This document shows positions 1 through 7,678 of a DNA stretch of 10,085 nt, in pieces (position 1 is the stretch's first letter; each line of letters opens with the position of its first letter). The stretch comes from Fidelibacterota bacterium (lineage in GTDB: Bacteria > Marinisomatota > Marinisomatia > Marinisomatales > UBA1611). A model generated the notes under the pieces. The model was not told where the DNA came from, made no database searches, and saw only the letters and a list, made by a program, of their open reading frames with translations. The position numbers and the translations under genes are program-made. The stretch covers positions 6,514 through 16,598 of the forward strand of contig PBKF01000006.1 of NCBI GenBank assembly GCA_002722105.1. Reading direction: 5' to 3'.

Positions 1-1
1 A

Positions 2-67
2 GATGAATATTTAACTGAAGTAATAGCTATTTTTAAAATGTATAAGGATAGATTTATGATTATTTAA
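2..67 (+). CDS. Possible 3' end of a convergent gene (partial)
   Basis: One plus-strand frame is open from the window edge to a TAA at 65-67 and would encode the last 21 residues of a protein (starts DEYLTEVIA, ends DRFMII). The composition, mixed charged and hydrophobic, is compatible with a helical C-terminus. It would face mazG tail to tail, with 14 nt between the two stop codons, an arrangement common for convergent genes. No family can be recognised from so little, and a 21-codon open frame in AT-rich DNA can occur by chance. The sequence left of the window would settle it. Confidence 0.3.
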   Translation, partial: DEYLTEVIAIFKMYKDRFMII

Positions 68-81
68 AAAATGTGTTTCAT

Positions 82-864
82 CTAACTCTCTTCTTTAGCC
101 ATATCCCAAATTTCATCCATTTCTTTGAGGGTGGAGTCTTCTGGCTTTTTACCTTTCTTTTCCAGCACTTCTTCAATTTTCTGAAACCTAGATATAAATT
201 TTTTATTGGTTGCCCGCAACATATCTTCAGCAGGGATATCCATGTATCTTGCTAAATTCACCACTGAGAAAAGGACATCTCCAATTTCCTCCTTTACATT
301 ATCCATATTACCATTTTTATGAGCTGATTTGAGCTCTTCAATTTCTTCATCCAATTTTGACCAAATATCATCTACCTGCTCCCAATCGAAGCCAGCATAA
401 GCAGCTTTTTGTTGTAGCCGTTGAGCACGAGTTAAGGCTGGGAGTGTAGGTGGAACGCCATCCAAACGGGACTTCCGATTCTTTTCTTTGTGTTTTGATA
501 ATTCCCAATTTTGTTTGGCTTCAATTGCGGCATCTATTTTTTTATCACCAAAAACATGTGGATGCCTACGAATCAGTTTTTCATTAACAGTTTTTAGAAT
601 ATCAGACATATTAAATTTTTTATCTTCCATTGCAATTTGAGATTGAAGTATTACATGTAGTATAATATCACCTAACTCTTCCTCAAATGTATTCCAGTCT
701 TTCTCCTCCACACTCTCTATCACTTCGTAAGCTTCTTCTAAAAAATAGGGTAGTAGGGAAGCATGAGTTTGCTCTTTGTCCCAGGGGCAGCCATCTGGCC
801 CACGAAGTTTTTCTACAATTTCTAGAAGTTCAATAAATTTTTCTGCTGTGTTTTGTTTATTCAT
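82..864 (-). CDS. mazG: MazG, nucleoside triphosphate pyrophosphohydrolase
   Basis: 260 aa, the usual length of a full two-domain MazG. This enzyme hydrolyses (d)NTPs to NMP and pyrophosphate; it is thought to clear damaged nucleotides and, in E. coli, to modulate ppGpp signalling. The N-terminal domain opens with the family signature RGPDGCPWD (residues 21-29) and carries the metal-binding EExxE (E43, E44, E47) followed by ExxD (E63, D66). The second domain begins near GFDWEQVDDIW and repeats the pattern (EEIEELK, then EEIGDVLF), as expected for the active C-terminal half. The ATG directly abuts the TAA of ybeY (TAAATG, no gap), so translation is probably coupled; there is no clear Shine-Dalgarno sequence. 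It is the last gene of the leftward unit, and no hairpin terminator follows it inside the window. Confidence 0.95.
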   Translation of the reverse strand: MNKQNTAEKFIELLEIVEKLRGPDGCPWDKEQTHASLLPYFLEEAYEVIESVEEKDWNTFEEELGDIILHVILQSQIAMEDKKFNMSDILKTVNEKLIRRHPHVFGDKKIDAAIEAKQNWELSKHKEKNRKSRLDGVPPTLPALTRAQRLQQKAAYAGFDWEQVDDIWSKLDEEIEELKSAHKNGNMDNVKEEIGDVLFSVVNLARYMDIPAEDMLRATNKKFISRFQKIEEVLEKKGKKPEDSTLKEMDEIWDMAKEES

Positions 865-1308
865 TTAATTATCAAAGAGTACTCGCCAATTAACCTGATC
901 TAAAAACTGATTTTCTATTTGAGTCATTTTAGCTCTATCTTTTTTCGTTTTATCAGTATGACCCAAAAGATGTAGACTGCCATGTATAATTAGACGTGCC
1001 ACTTCCTTTTCATATTGCTCACAAAAAGATTTAGCATTTTCTGCTGCTCTTGGTAAACTGATGTAAATTTCCCCCTCTACTGAATTTTCTTCATAATCAT
1101 TTAAACGAAAAGCAATCACATCTGTTAATTGGTCTTTTTTGAAGTATTCTTTTTTTAATTGTGATAATAATTCATCTGTACCAAAAATTAGAGTTAAATC
1201 TCCATCTATAATATTGTAGTTGTTAAAAACTAATGTTAAAATATTAATAATATATTCTTGATTTGGTGAATCCAATTTAGGATCACAATCTACTGAGATT
1301 TGAATCAT
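865..1308 (-). CDS. ybeY: YbeY, endoribonuclease of rRNA maturation
   Basis: 147 aa, a typical YbeY length. YbeY is a single-domain metal-dependent RNase acting in 16S rRNA 3'-end maturation and ribosome quality control. The signature lies near the C-terminus: IIHGSLHLLGHTD, with H109 and H113 matching the first two zinc ligands of the H-x3-H-x5-H motif. The third position is D119 instead of His, while an extra His sits at 117. TDVIAF (about residues 62-67) is the other conserved stretch, corresponding to the TDVLSF block of the family. The ATG overlaps the TGA of the upstream HD-domain gene by four bases (ATGA), indicating translational coupling. The pgpH-ybeY pairing is also seen in Firmicutes, which supports both calls. 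Confidence 0.93.
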   Translation of the reverse strand: MIQISVDCDPKLDSPNQEYIINILTLVFNNYNIIDGDLTLIFGTDELLSQLKKEYFKKDQLTDVIAFRLNDYEENSVEGEIYISLPRAAENAKSFCEQYEKEVARLIIHGSLHLLGHTDKTKKDRAKMTQIENQFLDQVNWRVLFDN

Positions 1309-3626
1309 GTAACTGGCGTTTCCATTGGATCATCCGGATATTCAACTCGAATATGGTAAATACCGCGTAGAACAGGTAACATTCCCGAATTTCCATCTAC
1401 AGTGCCTTTAATTTTATTTAATTCATCAAGAGTAATAGGACATTCATTAAGCTGACCATCATCAATACGCCCTTTGATAATCTTATCAATCATGGCTTCA
1501 ATTTTAAATATATCTGGTTCTTTAATGGAACGTACCGCAGCTTCTACAGCTTCACAAATCATAAGTATTCCGGTTTCTTTTGTATTTGGTTTTGGTCCTG
1601 GGTATCGAAAAGCACCTTCATCTATTTTATCACCATTTTCATTAGAATGTTTTAAGGCCATTCTATAAAAATATTCGACTCGGGTTGTTCCATGGTGCAT
1701 TGGAATAAAGTCTGAAACAATTTTTGGTAAACCGTATTCCTTTGCAAGTCGCAAGCCTTCTTTCACATGAGCACGGATAATTTTAGCGCTCATTGTAGGT
1801 GTTAATGTATCATGTTTATTATCACCACTATATTGGTTTTCAATAAAATATTCAGACTTCACCATTTTACCAATATCATGATAATAGGCACCAACTCGGC
1901 ATAAAAGAGAATGTGCGCCAATGGCATTTGCACAAGCTTCTGCAAGATTACCAACAACTATACTATGATTGAATGTGCCATTTGTCTCTTGCTGCGCGCG
2001 TTTTAAAAGTGGATGATCATAATCCAGTAATTCAATTAAAGTAAGATCTGTAGTTACCTCAAAAAAGATTTCAAACAATCCTATAAGCCCATAAGTAATG
2101 ATTGGTGCTAAAATACTGTTTATCGCTAATAGCTGAATATCCATCAGCATCCTTGCCCAGTTATGCTCTTTAAAAAGCCCAAGCCCTATGACTACAAAAA
2201 CACTGGCAGCAATTAATGCAAATATGGTGATAAACAACTGACTTCTTTTTCTTAATTCACGAATATTATAAACTGCAATAGTTGTTGTGAATAGTGATAC
2301 AATCACTAAGTCAATATTTTGGCCCATCATTAAACCCAAAAGAATTGCCATAGAGGTTGTTGCCATAAATCCAATACGAGCATCAAATAAAATTGTTAAT
2401 GTCATAGCCCCAACTGTTACAGGAATTAAATATTCTGACCATTCCAATCGAATAACAAAAATATGCGCTATTCCTAATTGCAATAAAAAAACAATTGAAA
2501 TCAAAAGAACCATCTTCCAATCACGAAAAATAGTAATACGATATACAACTAAAAATGCAAAGAAGAGCGATACAACTACAGATAATAAAATGATCCTGCC
2601 TAAATAGTTCACGATAATTTTTGTCCATCCAGATCCTTTTTCTTGTTTTGTAACAGCAACAGAAAGGGAATTCAATTTCTGAAGGACATCATCTGTAATT
2701 CGAATATTGGCATCTACAATCAATTCATTTTCTAAAACGACACCCTGACTGCGAGGCACTTTATTTAAGCTTTCAGTTTGACGACGTTCGGTAATCTCTC
2801 GTTCAAATAATAGATTGGGTTTCATGAATTCTACAATTAAGTCATATCCTAAGTCACGGAATACATCTCCTTCTGGGAATAGTAATAACAATTCTTTTCT
2901 TGCTTTGGTCCACGCGACTTGTAGATCATTGAATGATTCCGGAGTTGCTAAATCTGGCACATCAGTTTGATTTACAGTGACTTGAGAACTGGCTATATCT
3001 TTTAGAGCAATATCATAGATACCTTCTGTCCAACGGTTTCGGCAGATTTGCATTACATGATTTTTATTTTTGTCAAGATCTTTCATATTCTTCGGATCCT
3101 GCTCAGAGGTAATATATTTGGACCAATTAGGTTTATCTAAAGAAAAGGAGTAAAGTCTATAAAATTCATTTTTTAGAATAGCCAGATTTGCACTATCAGA
3201 AACAAATACTGATCGTGCTTTTTCATATTGTCTATGATAGCGACGTTCGTAAACTAATCTCCTAGACTCATCTAACCGCCAACTTGCATATCGTAGTTCA
3301 TTTACCATAGCAAAGAATTCATTTATTTCTGCAGACTGGTTAATTACTACTTTTCCAATACGATTGAATATAAATGGTACAGATTTTTTTTGATCTTCTA
3401 AATCTTTTTGAAGCTTTTGTTCAGATTTTAGAATTGGAAACGTAAATGGTGCAATAATTGGTTCTTGCGTGATATCGTTCAATTGATATGAGTATTTCAA
3501 AGATTTACCTAAGGGGAACAATATTGAAATCGAATAAATCAGTCCGATAATAATTAGATATTGAGGCCAATATTTGTTCAATAAAAAGTATTGAATAAAT
3601 GGGTTTTTTTTGTTTGTTTCAGTCAC
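1305..3626 (-). CDS. pgpH: PgpH-type seven-transmembrane HD phosphohydrolase
   Basis: 773 aa membrane protein with the full 7TM-HD architecture. It has one N-terminal membrane helix (about 20-38), a large extracytoplasmic 7TMR-HDED region (about 40-330), a cluster of membrane helices (about 337-522) and a cytoplasmic HD domain (about 535-745). HD residues visible are H554, the H583-D584 pair in AYYHDIGK, H620, and H644-H645 in MHHGT. The position normally occupied by the last Asp ligand is Glu (E692, in MICEAVEAAVRS). Characterised members (Listeria PgpH) hydrolyse cyclic di-AMP to pApA; applying that substrate here is inference. The start is GTG, sharing its first G with the TAG stop of the acyl-CoA dehydrogenase gene. 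No upstream in-frame ATG is near, and the N-terminus suits a short cytoplasmic tail before the first helix. Confidence 0.9.
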   Translation of the reverse strand: MTETNKKNPFIQYFLLNKYWPQYLIIIGLIYSISILFPLGKSLKYSYQLNDITQEPIIAPFTFPILKSEQKLQKDLEDQKKSVPFIFNRIGKVVINQSAEINEFFAMVNELRYASWRLDESRRLVYERRYHRQYEKARSVFVSDSANLAILKNEFYRLYSFSLDKPNWSKYITSEQDPKNMKDLDKNKNHVMQICRNRWTEGIYDIALKDIASSQVTVNQTDVPDLATPESFNDLQVAWTKARKELLLLFPEGDVFRDLGYDLIVEFMKPNLLFEREITERRQTESLNKVPRSQGVVLENELIVDANIRITDDVLQKLNSLSVAVTKQEKGSGWTKIIVNYLGRIILLSVVVSLFFAFLVVYRITIFRDWKMVLLISIVFLLQLGIAHIFVIRLEWSEYLIPVTVGAMTLTILFDARIGFMATTSMAILLGLMMGQNIDLVIVSLFTTTIAVYNIRELRKRSQLFITIFALIAASVFVVIGLGLFKEHNWARMLMDIQLLAINSILAPIITYGLIGLFEIFFEVTTDLTLIELLDYDHPLLKRAQQETNGTFNHSIVVGNLAEACANAIGAHSLLCRVGAYYHDIGKMVKSEYFIENQYSGDNKHDTLTPTMSAKIIRAHVKEGLRLAKEYGLPKIVSDFIPMHHGTTRVEYFYRMALKHSNENGDKIDEGAFRYPGPKPNTKETGILMICEAVEAAVRSIKEPDIFKIEAMIDKIIKGRIDDGQLNECPITLDELNKIKGTVDGNSGMLPVLRGIYHIRVEYPDDPMETPVT

Positions 3627-4780
3627 TATATCTGAATGCTCTTTAGTAATTCTCTCGAAATTATTAGGCGTTGAATTTCAGACGTTCCTTCGCCTATCTC
3701 TAAAATTTTGGCATCACGAAAAAACCGTTCCACATCATATTCCTTTACGTACCCATACCCTCCATGGATTTGAATTGCTTCAGTGGTCACTTCCATGGCT
3801 GTTTCACTGGCAAACAGTTTCGCCATTGCAGCTTCCTTCGTGATATAATGTCCTTGGTCTTTAAGCCATGCTGCATGATAAACTAACAATTTAGATGCCT
3901 CAATCTTTGTAGCCATATCTGCTAATTTAAACCCAATAGATTGAAACCTGTTAATTGGTTTACCAAATGCATTGCGTTGATTGGAATAATTTAGAGCTCG
4001 TTCATATGCACCAACGGCTGTCCCGACAGATAATGCACCAATTGAGATTCGCCCTGATGTAAGGGTTTTTAGAAATGTTTTAAATCCTTGAGTTGGTGAT
4101 CCCAGCATTGCTGATGTAGGGATTCGCATATCTTTAAAAAAGAGTTGCCGTGTATCACTAGCCCTCCAACCCATTTTTTTTTCTTTTGGACCAATTTCAA
4201 GACCTAGTGTGGTAGTTGGAATAATAAATGAAGCGATGCCAAGATTTTCTCCATTTTCTTCAACTTGTGATGTGAAAGATAATATTCCAGCCTCACCAGC
4301 ATTTGTAATAAAAATCTTACCACCGTTCACAATATATTCATCACCATCTTTTACAGCTTTTGTTTTAGTTGCACCGGCATCACTACCGGCATCTGGCTCA
4401 GTTAAGCCAAAGGCACCTAATGTTTCCCCAGAAGCAAGTTTAGGTAAATATGTATTCTTTTGTTCATCATTTCCATATAATAAAACAGGCAATGTGCCCA
4501 AAGAAGTATGAGCAGCCATTGTAATTGCAACAGACGCATCAGCACGACCCAGTTCAATAATTGCAGTTACAAATGCAACCATATCTTGTCCTGCTCCACC
4601 ATACTCTTCAGGAATAATGATTCCCATTAATCCAAGTTCGGCCATTTTCCCCACAAGATCTGATGGGAACTTTTCCTTTTCATCTAATTTTCGCGCAACT
4701 GGCATAATCTCTGATTCAGCGAAATCTCGCACCATATCACGAATCATTAAATGGTCATCGTTAAAAAATAAACTATCCAT
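3626..4780 (-). CDS. Acyl-CoA dehydrogenase (FAD-dependent)
   Basis: 384 aa, the normal size of a short- or medium-chain acyl-CoA dehydrogenase. These enzymes insert the alpha-beta double bond into an acyl-CoA using FAD and pass electrons to ETF, in beta-oxidation or branched-chain amino acid breakdown. The N-terminal helical domain (LMIRDMVRDFAESEI) is followed by the FAD/substrate motif FGLTEPDAGSDAG and by ITNAGEA. The C-terminal domain has HGGYGYVKEYDVERFFRD and GEGTSEIQR, where E364 aligns with the catalytic base of the butyryl/short-chain type. Chain-length specificity cannot be read from the sequence. The gene lies 50 nt after recJ and overlaps the PgpH-like start by 1 nt. No Shine-Dalgarno sequence precedes the ATG, but a TATAAT does. 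It is the only catabolic gene in a run of information-processing genes. Confidence 0.93.
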   Translation of the reverse strand: MDSLFFNDDHLMIRDMVRDFAESEIMPVARKLDEKEKFPSDLVGKMAELGLMGIIIPEEYGGAGQDMVAFVTAIIELGRADASVAITMAAHTSLGTLPVLLYGNDEQKNTYLPKLASGETLGAFGLTEPDAGSDAGATKTKAVKDGDEYIVNGGKIFITNAGEAGILSFTSQVEENGENLGIASFIIPTTTLGLEIGPKEKKMGWRASDTRQLFFKDMRIPTSAMLGSPTQGFKTFLKTLTSGRISIGALSVGTAVGAYERALNYSNQRNAFGKPINRFQSIGFKLADMATKIEASKLLVYHAAWLKDQGHYITKEAAMAKLFASETAMEVTTEAIQIHGGYGYVKEYDVERFFRDAKILEIGEGTSEIQRLIISRELLKSIQI

Positions 4781-4784
4781 TAAA

Positions 4785-4790
4785 ATTATA
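4785..4790 (-). promoter_or_regulatory. Candidate -10 box just before the acyl-CoA dehydrogenase ATG
   Basis: The minus strand reads TATAAT only four bases before the ATG at 4780, inside the 50-nt gap after recJ. If used, transcription would begin at or next to the start codon, giving a leaderless mRNA. That would fit the lack of a ribosome binding site. No convincing -35 hexamer lies 16-18 nt upstream, and TATAAT arises readily by chance in AT-rich DNA. Confidence 0.25.
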
Positions 4791-4830
4791 GTCTTGTTTT
4801 GAAGGAAAGAGCCTGAATTTACAACAACAG

Positions 4831-6540
4831 TCAGACACTTTCAGATAATCTAATATCTATAGCATTCAATTGTATAGTTTCTTTTCCTTTCCAAACATTG
4901 GTTTCAATAACACACGCAATGTCAATAGGCTCACCAAGGATTAACATTTCATAATTTTTGGCAAGACCAAACCCTATAACTTCAATGACAGAATGGTCCT
5001 GTTTAATTTGAAATCGAACATGATCTCCATTACTAATTACCTTAGGGTTACCTACAACATTTGCGTTAATAATAGCAAATTTAGGCGGCATATTTCCGGG
5101 GCCATAAGGTCCTAACCTTTTCATGAATTTTATTAGGCGTTTATTGATATGAATTAGTCCTAATTTTGCATCCAAAAAGATGGGTGGTTCTAAATCATCC
5201 TGATTCAATTTTGAATTGACATATTCTAAAAACTTTTTTTTGAAGTTGGTAAAATTGGATTTATCTATTTTGAGCCCTGCTGCCATTGCATGGCCACCAT
5301 AGTTTTCAAGATAATTACTTGTTTCACTTAATGCTTCATGCAAATCTAATCCTTTCAAACTCCTTGCAGATCCTATTCCTTTTCCTTCTTCATCAAAAGA
5401 GATCACTATGGCTGGTCGATTGAATTTTTCCTTCAACTTGGACGCCACAATCCCAACTACACCATAATGCCATCCTTTTTCTCCAAGTATAATTGCCTTA
5501 TCATTTTCTAAGTCTATTTTTCTCTTTACCATTCGAATTGCTTCATCAAAAATATTTTGTTGAATAATTTGACGCTTTTTATTTTCTTTATCTAAATCAA
5601 TTACCAATTCTCTAGCTTTATGTGAATTAGTTGTTGTAAATAATTCCACAGCTCGGTTTGCATTCCCCAGTCGCCCAGCAGCATTGATTTTAGGTGCTAC
5701 ATGAAAAATAATTTTTGTGACAGAAAGGTCTCTGTCTAAATCTATTTTAGCTGACTTTAATAATTCTCTTAATCCCGGACGTTGAGTGGTTTTAAGTATT
5801 TTTAATCCATAATGAACTATTATCCTATTTTCATCTTTTAATTGTACTAGATCTGCAGCAGTTCCCAATGCAGCTAGATCCATAAGACCTATTAACCAAT
5901 CAGATGATTTTTTCATTTTCTTAACAATAGCTGTTAAAAATTTAAGAGCAACACCCACTCCAGAGAGGTCTTTGAAGGGATATTCACAATCAGATTGTTT
6001 TGGATTTAAAATAGCAAAGGCATTAGGAAAAATATGCCCTGGAATATGATGATCAGTGATGACGATATCAATTCCTTTTTCATTGGCATAATTAACACAG
6101 TTAATAGCATTGATCCCGCAGTCACAAGTAATTAATAAATCCGCACCAATTGTTGATGCTTTGTCTATACCAAATTGGGATAAGTCATAGCCTTCACTTT
6201 GTCGGTTTGGAATATAGGTTGTGACATTTCCACCTAGTTTGGTTAAACCTATATAAAGAAGAGATGCTCCTGTTGTTCCATCAACATCGTAATCCCCAAA
6301 AACAAAAATTGGTTTTTTTTCAAAAATATTTTTAATAACACGATCAACTGCCTTTTCCATTCCTTTCATCAAGAATGGATTATGTAGCTGCAAAATGTCC
6401 GGAGTAAAAAAAGGTGATATTTTATCTGACTCTTTAAAGCCTCTTGATGCCATTATTTCCGCAAATACTTTTGGAACATTGTACTGTTCAATAATTTGCT
6501 GAACTAAAAACTTATCTTTTTGGGGAAATTTCCACTTCAT
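4831..6540 (-). CDS. recJ: RecJ, single-stranded-DNA-specific 5'-3' exonuclease
   Basis: 569 aa from the ATG at 6540, matching bacterial RecJ core length. RecJ degrades single-stranded DNA 5' to 3' in RecF-pathway recombination, base excision and mismatch repair. DHH phosphoesterase motifs are in order: FGDYDVDG with D83, D85 and D87; ITCDCGIN; TDHH with D163, H164 and H165; and the LSGVGVALK block. The DHHA1 motif GGHAMAAG (H417) and a C-terminal OB-like region follow. The frame stays open for 25 more codons upstream to another ATG at 6615, but that stretch lies inside the RNase P RNA. The internal start MKWKFPQKDKF resembles the usual RecJ N-terminus, so I chose it. This start sits 9 nt after the end of rnpB with only a T-run before it, so no Shine-Dalgarno sequence is possible in the usual place. 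Confidence 0.94.
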   Translation of the reverse strand: MKWKFPQKDKFLVQQIIEQYNVPKVFAEIMASRGFKESDKISPFFTPDILQLHNPFLMKGMEKAVDRVIKNIFEKKPIFVFGDYDVDGTTGASLLYIGLTKLGGNVTTYIPNRQSEGYDLSQFGIDKASTIGADLLITCDCGINAINCVNYANEKGIDIVITDHHIPGHIFPNAFAILNPKQSDCEYPFKDLSGVGVALKFLTAIVKKMKKSSDWLIGLMDLAALGTAADLVQLKDENRIIVHYGLKILKTTQRPGLRELLKSAKIDLDRDLSVTKIIFHVAPKINAAGRLGNANRAVELFTTTNSHKARELVIDLDKENKKRQIIQQNIFDEAIRMVKRKIDLENDKAIILGEKGWHYGVVGIVASKLKEKFNRPAIVISFDEEGKGIGSARSLKGLDLHEALSETSNYLENYGGHAMAAGLKIDKSNFTNFKKKFLEYVNSKLNQDDLEPPIFLDAKLGLIHINKRLIKFMKRLGPYGPGNMPPKFAIINANVVGNPKVISNGDHVRFQIKQDHSVIEVIGFGLAKNYEMLILGEPIDIACVIETNVWKGKETIQLNAIDIRLSESV

Positions 6541-6549
6541 ATAAAAAAA

Positions 6550-6933
6550 TTGAGCCGGTCTATAAGCCGAGTTTTGTCCATCAGGTTGACGTATCAAACC
6601 TGATAGGATGGTCATTCATCTAGTCTAATTGTCGCCAATAAGATCTAGCAATCTACCCGCTCTTAAATCGATGCGAACAACATCTTAGAGCCTATATGAT
6701 CTTGCACCGGATGGGGTTTACAAGCATTCTGAGTTTCCACAAAATCTGGTGGTCTCTTACACCACCTTTTCACCCTTATCCGCCAGTTGGCAGACGGTTT
6801 ACTTTCTGTTGCACTTTCCATAATGTACATCAGCACATCTCTTCTCATTAAGAAGCATCCTGTCCTGCAGTGCCCGGACTTTCCTCTCTCAGATTACTAA
6901 TGTAAGCCAGGAGTAACCATCCAACCGACTCAA
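6550..6933 (-). ncRNA. rnpB: RNase P RNA, bacterial class A
   Basis: About 384 nt; the catalytic RNA of the ribozyme that removes tRNA 5' leaders, working with the RnpA protein (not in this window). The ends are set by a 10-bp P1 helix, 6924-6933 pairing with 6550-6559 with one G-U pair. Conserved blocks read on the minus strand resemble E. coli M1 RNA: GAGGAAAGTCCGGGC (6872-6886, 5' half of P4), GTGCAACAGAAAGTAAACCG, AGGGTGAAAAGGTGG with GTAAGAG, CGGGTAGATTGCT (GGT at 6655-6657, the likely tRNA CCA-binding loop), AGACTAGATGAATGAC (6611-6626, 3' half of P4 region) and AAAACTCGGCTTATAGACC near the 3' end. Seven T residues (6543-6549) follow at once and could aid 3'-end formation. The flanking coding genes are only 15 and 9 nt away. 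A 61-codon open frame inside it is not a gene. Confidence 0.96.
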
Positions 6934-6936
6934 TTT

Positions 6937-6942
6937 AAAATA
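6937..6942 (-). promoter_or_regulatory. Weak candidate -10 for rnpB
   Basis: TATTTT on the minus strand lies 3 nt before the predicted RNase P RNA 5' end and 6 nt after the zinc-ribbon stop codon, close to the expected place for a -10 element. The match is partial and any -35 would fall inside the end of the zinc-ribbon gene, where I see no good hexamer. The RNA may instead be cut out of a longer transcript. Confidence 0.18.
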
Positions 6943-6948
6943 AGCGAC

Positions 6949-7653
6949 TTAATTTACAGAATTATTTTCACTAAAGAGAAATCTTCCGCAAACATCACAT
7001 CGGTGTATTACAGAATTTGCCCGAACTTCTGTTACTTTTTGCATTGGAACATGAGCTCCACAGCCACCACAAGCATTACCTGATAAATTCACCACAGCAA
7101 GACCATCACGTGCTTCCGAAACACGTTTATAAACCGAAATTATATTTACATCAATTTTATCAATTTGTTGAGACCTTTTTTGTTCCAAAACTAATTTTTC
7201 ATCTGCCGATTCAGAAATGGCGGATTCTAATTTTTCTCTACGAATAACTAAATCTTCCGATAAAGATCCTAGTTCTGATTCCATTGATTCAGTGGCTTCA
7301 TTCAATGAATCTTTTTCTTCCATGAAAGATAGAGCTTCTGATTCATAAGATGTGCGTTTTTCTTTTACATGATCAATCTCATGCATAATAGCATCGTATT
7401 GTTTATTACTAGTTACTAGGAACAGTTGGTCCTTTAATTTATTGACTTTATTATTGATTTCTGCAATTAAGACATCCCTTTTATTAGATTCAACTTCTAA
7501 CTCTTTCAGGCGTTCTTTCTTTTCAACCAATGTAGTTTTCATTGATTTTTCTTGATTATTTAATTCATTTACTTTTGAAGGTAGGTCGCCCAATAGATCA
7601 TTAAGATCTTTCAATTTGGTATCAATACCTTGTAAAGTAATAAGTTTTTCCAT
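6949..7653 (-). CDS. Coiled-coil C4 zinc-ribbon protein (DUF164 family)
   Basis: 234 aa from the ATG at 7653. Residues about 15-170 are a long, charged heptad-like helix pair (many K, E, L; few G or P), and the C-terminus is a zinc ribbon with two CxxC knuckles: C195-x2-C198 (GNACGGCGAHVP) and C219-x2-C222 (HRCDVCGR). This is the layout of the zf-RING_7/DUF164 family, widespread and still poorly defined; nucleic-acid-related roles have been proposed. Three starts are in frame: GTG 7665, ATG 7659 and ATG 7653. The Shine-Dalgarno GAGGTG (7663-7668) is 9 nt from the third, too close to the second, and contains the first, so 7653 is best. It is probably the first gene of the leftward unit; its stop is 15 nt before rnpB. 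Confidence 0.88.
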   Translation of the reverse strand: MEKLITLQGIDTKLKDLNDLLGDLPSKVNELNNQEKSMKTTLVEKKERLKELEVESNKRDVLIAEINNKVNKLKDQLFLVTSNKQYDAIMHEIDHVKEKRTSYESEALSFMEEKDSLNEATESMESELGSLSEDLVIRREKLESAISESADEKLVLEQKRSQQIDKIDVNIISVYKRVSEARDGLAVVNLSGNACGGCGAHVPMQKVTEVRANSVIHRCDVCGRFLFSENNSVN

Positions 7654-7662
7654 AGACATATT

Positions 7663-7668
7663 CACCTC
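7663..7668 (-). promoter_or_regulatory. Ribosome binding site of the zinc-ribbon gene
   Basis: GAGGTG on the minus strand, the only clear Shine-Dalgarno sequence among the recognised genes here. Its 9-nt distance to the ATG at 7653 favours that start over GTG 7665 and ATG 7659. Confidence 0.6.
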
Positions 7669-7678
7669 ATTGTAAAAA

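Noticed and set aside
73..4802. Plus-strand ORFs of 60-106 codons opposite mazG, the PgpH-like gene and the acyl-CoA dehydrogenase
   Set aside because: The minus-strand genes carry clear family motifs through these regions, and the plus-strand translations look like antisense composition.
6541..6615. 25-codon N-terminal extension of RecJ up to an ATG at 6615
   Set aside because: It lies within the conserved 3' part of the RNase P RNA, and the RecJ family N-terminus matches the ATG at 6540.
6663..6848. 61-codon minus-strand ORF
   Set aside because: It is wholly inside the RNase P RNA, whose conserved blocks explain the sequence; the translation resembles no protein family.
7017..7247. 76-codon plus-strand ORF opposite the zinc-ribbon gene
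   Set aside because: It is antisense to the CxxC and coiled-coil region; its His/Leu-rich translation is what a complement of such a region gives.
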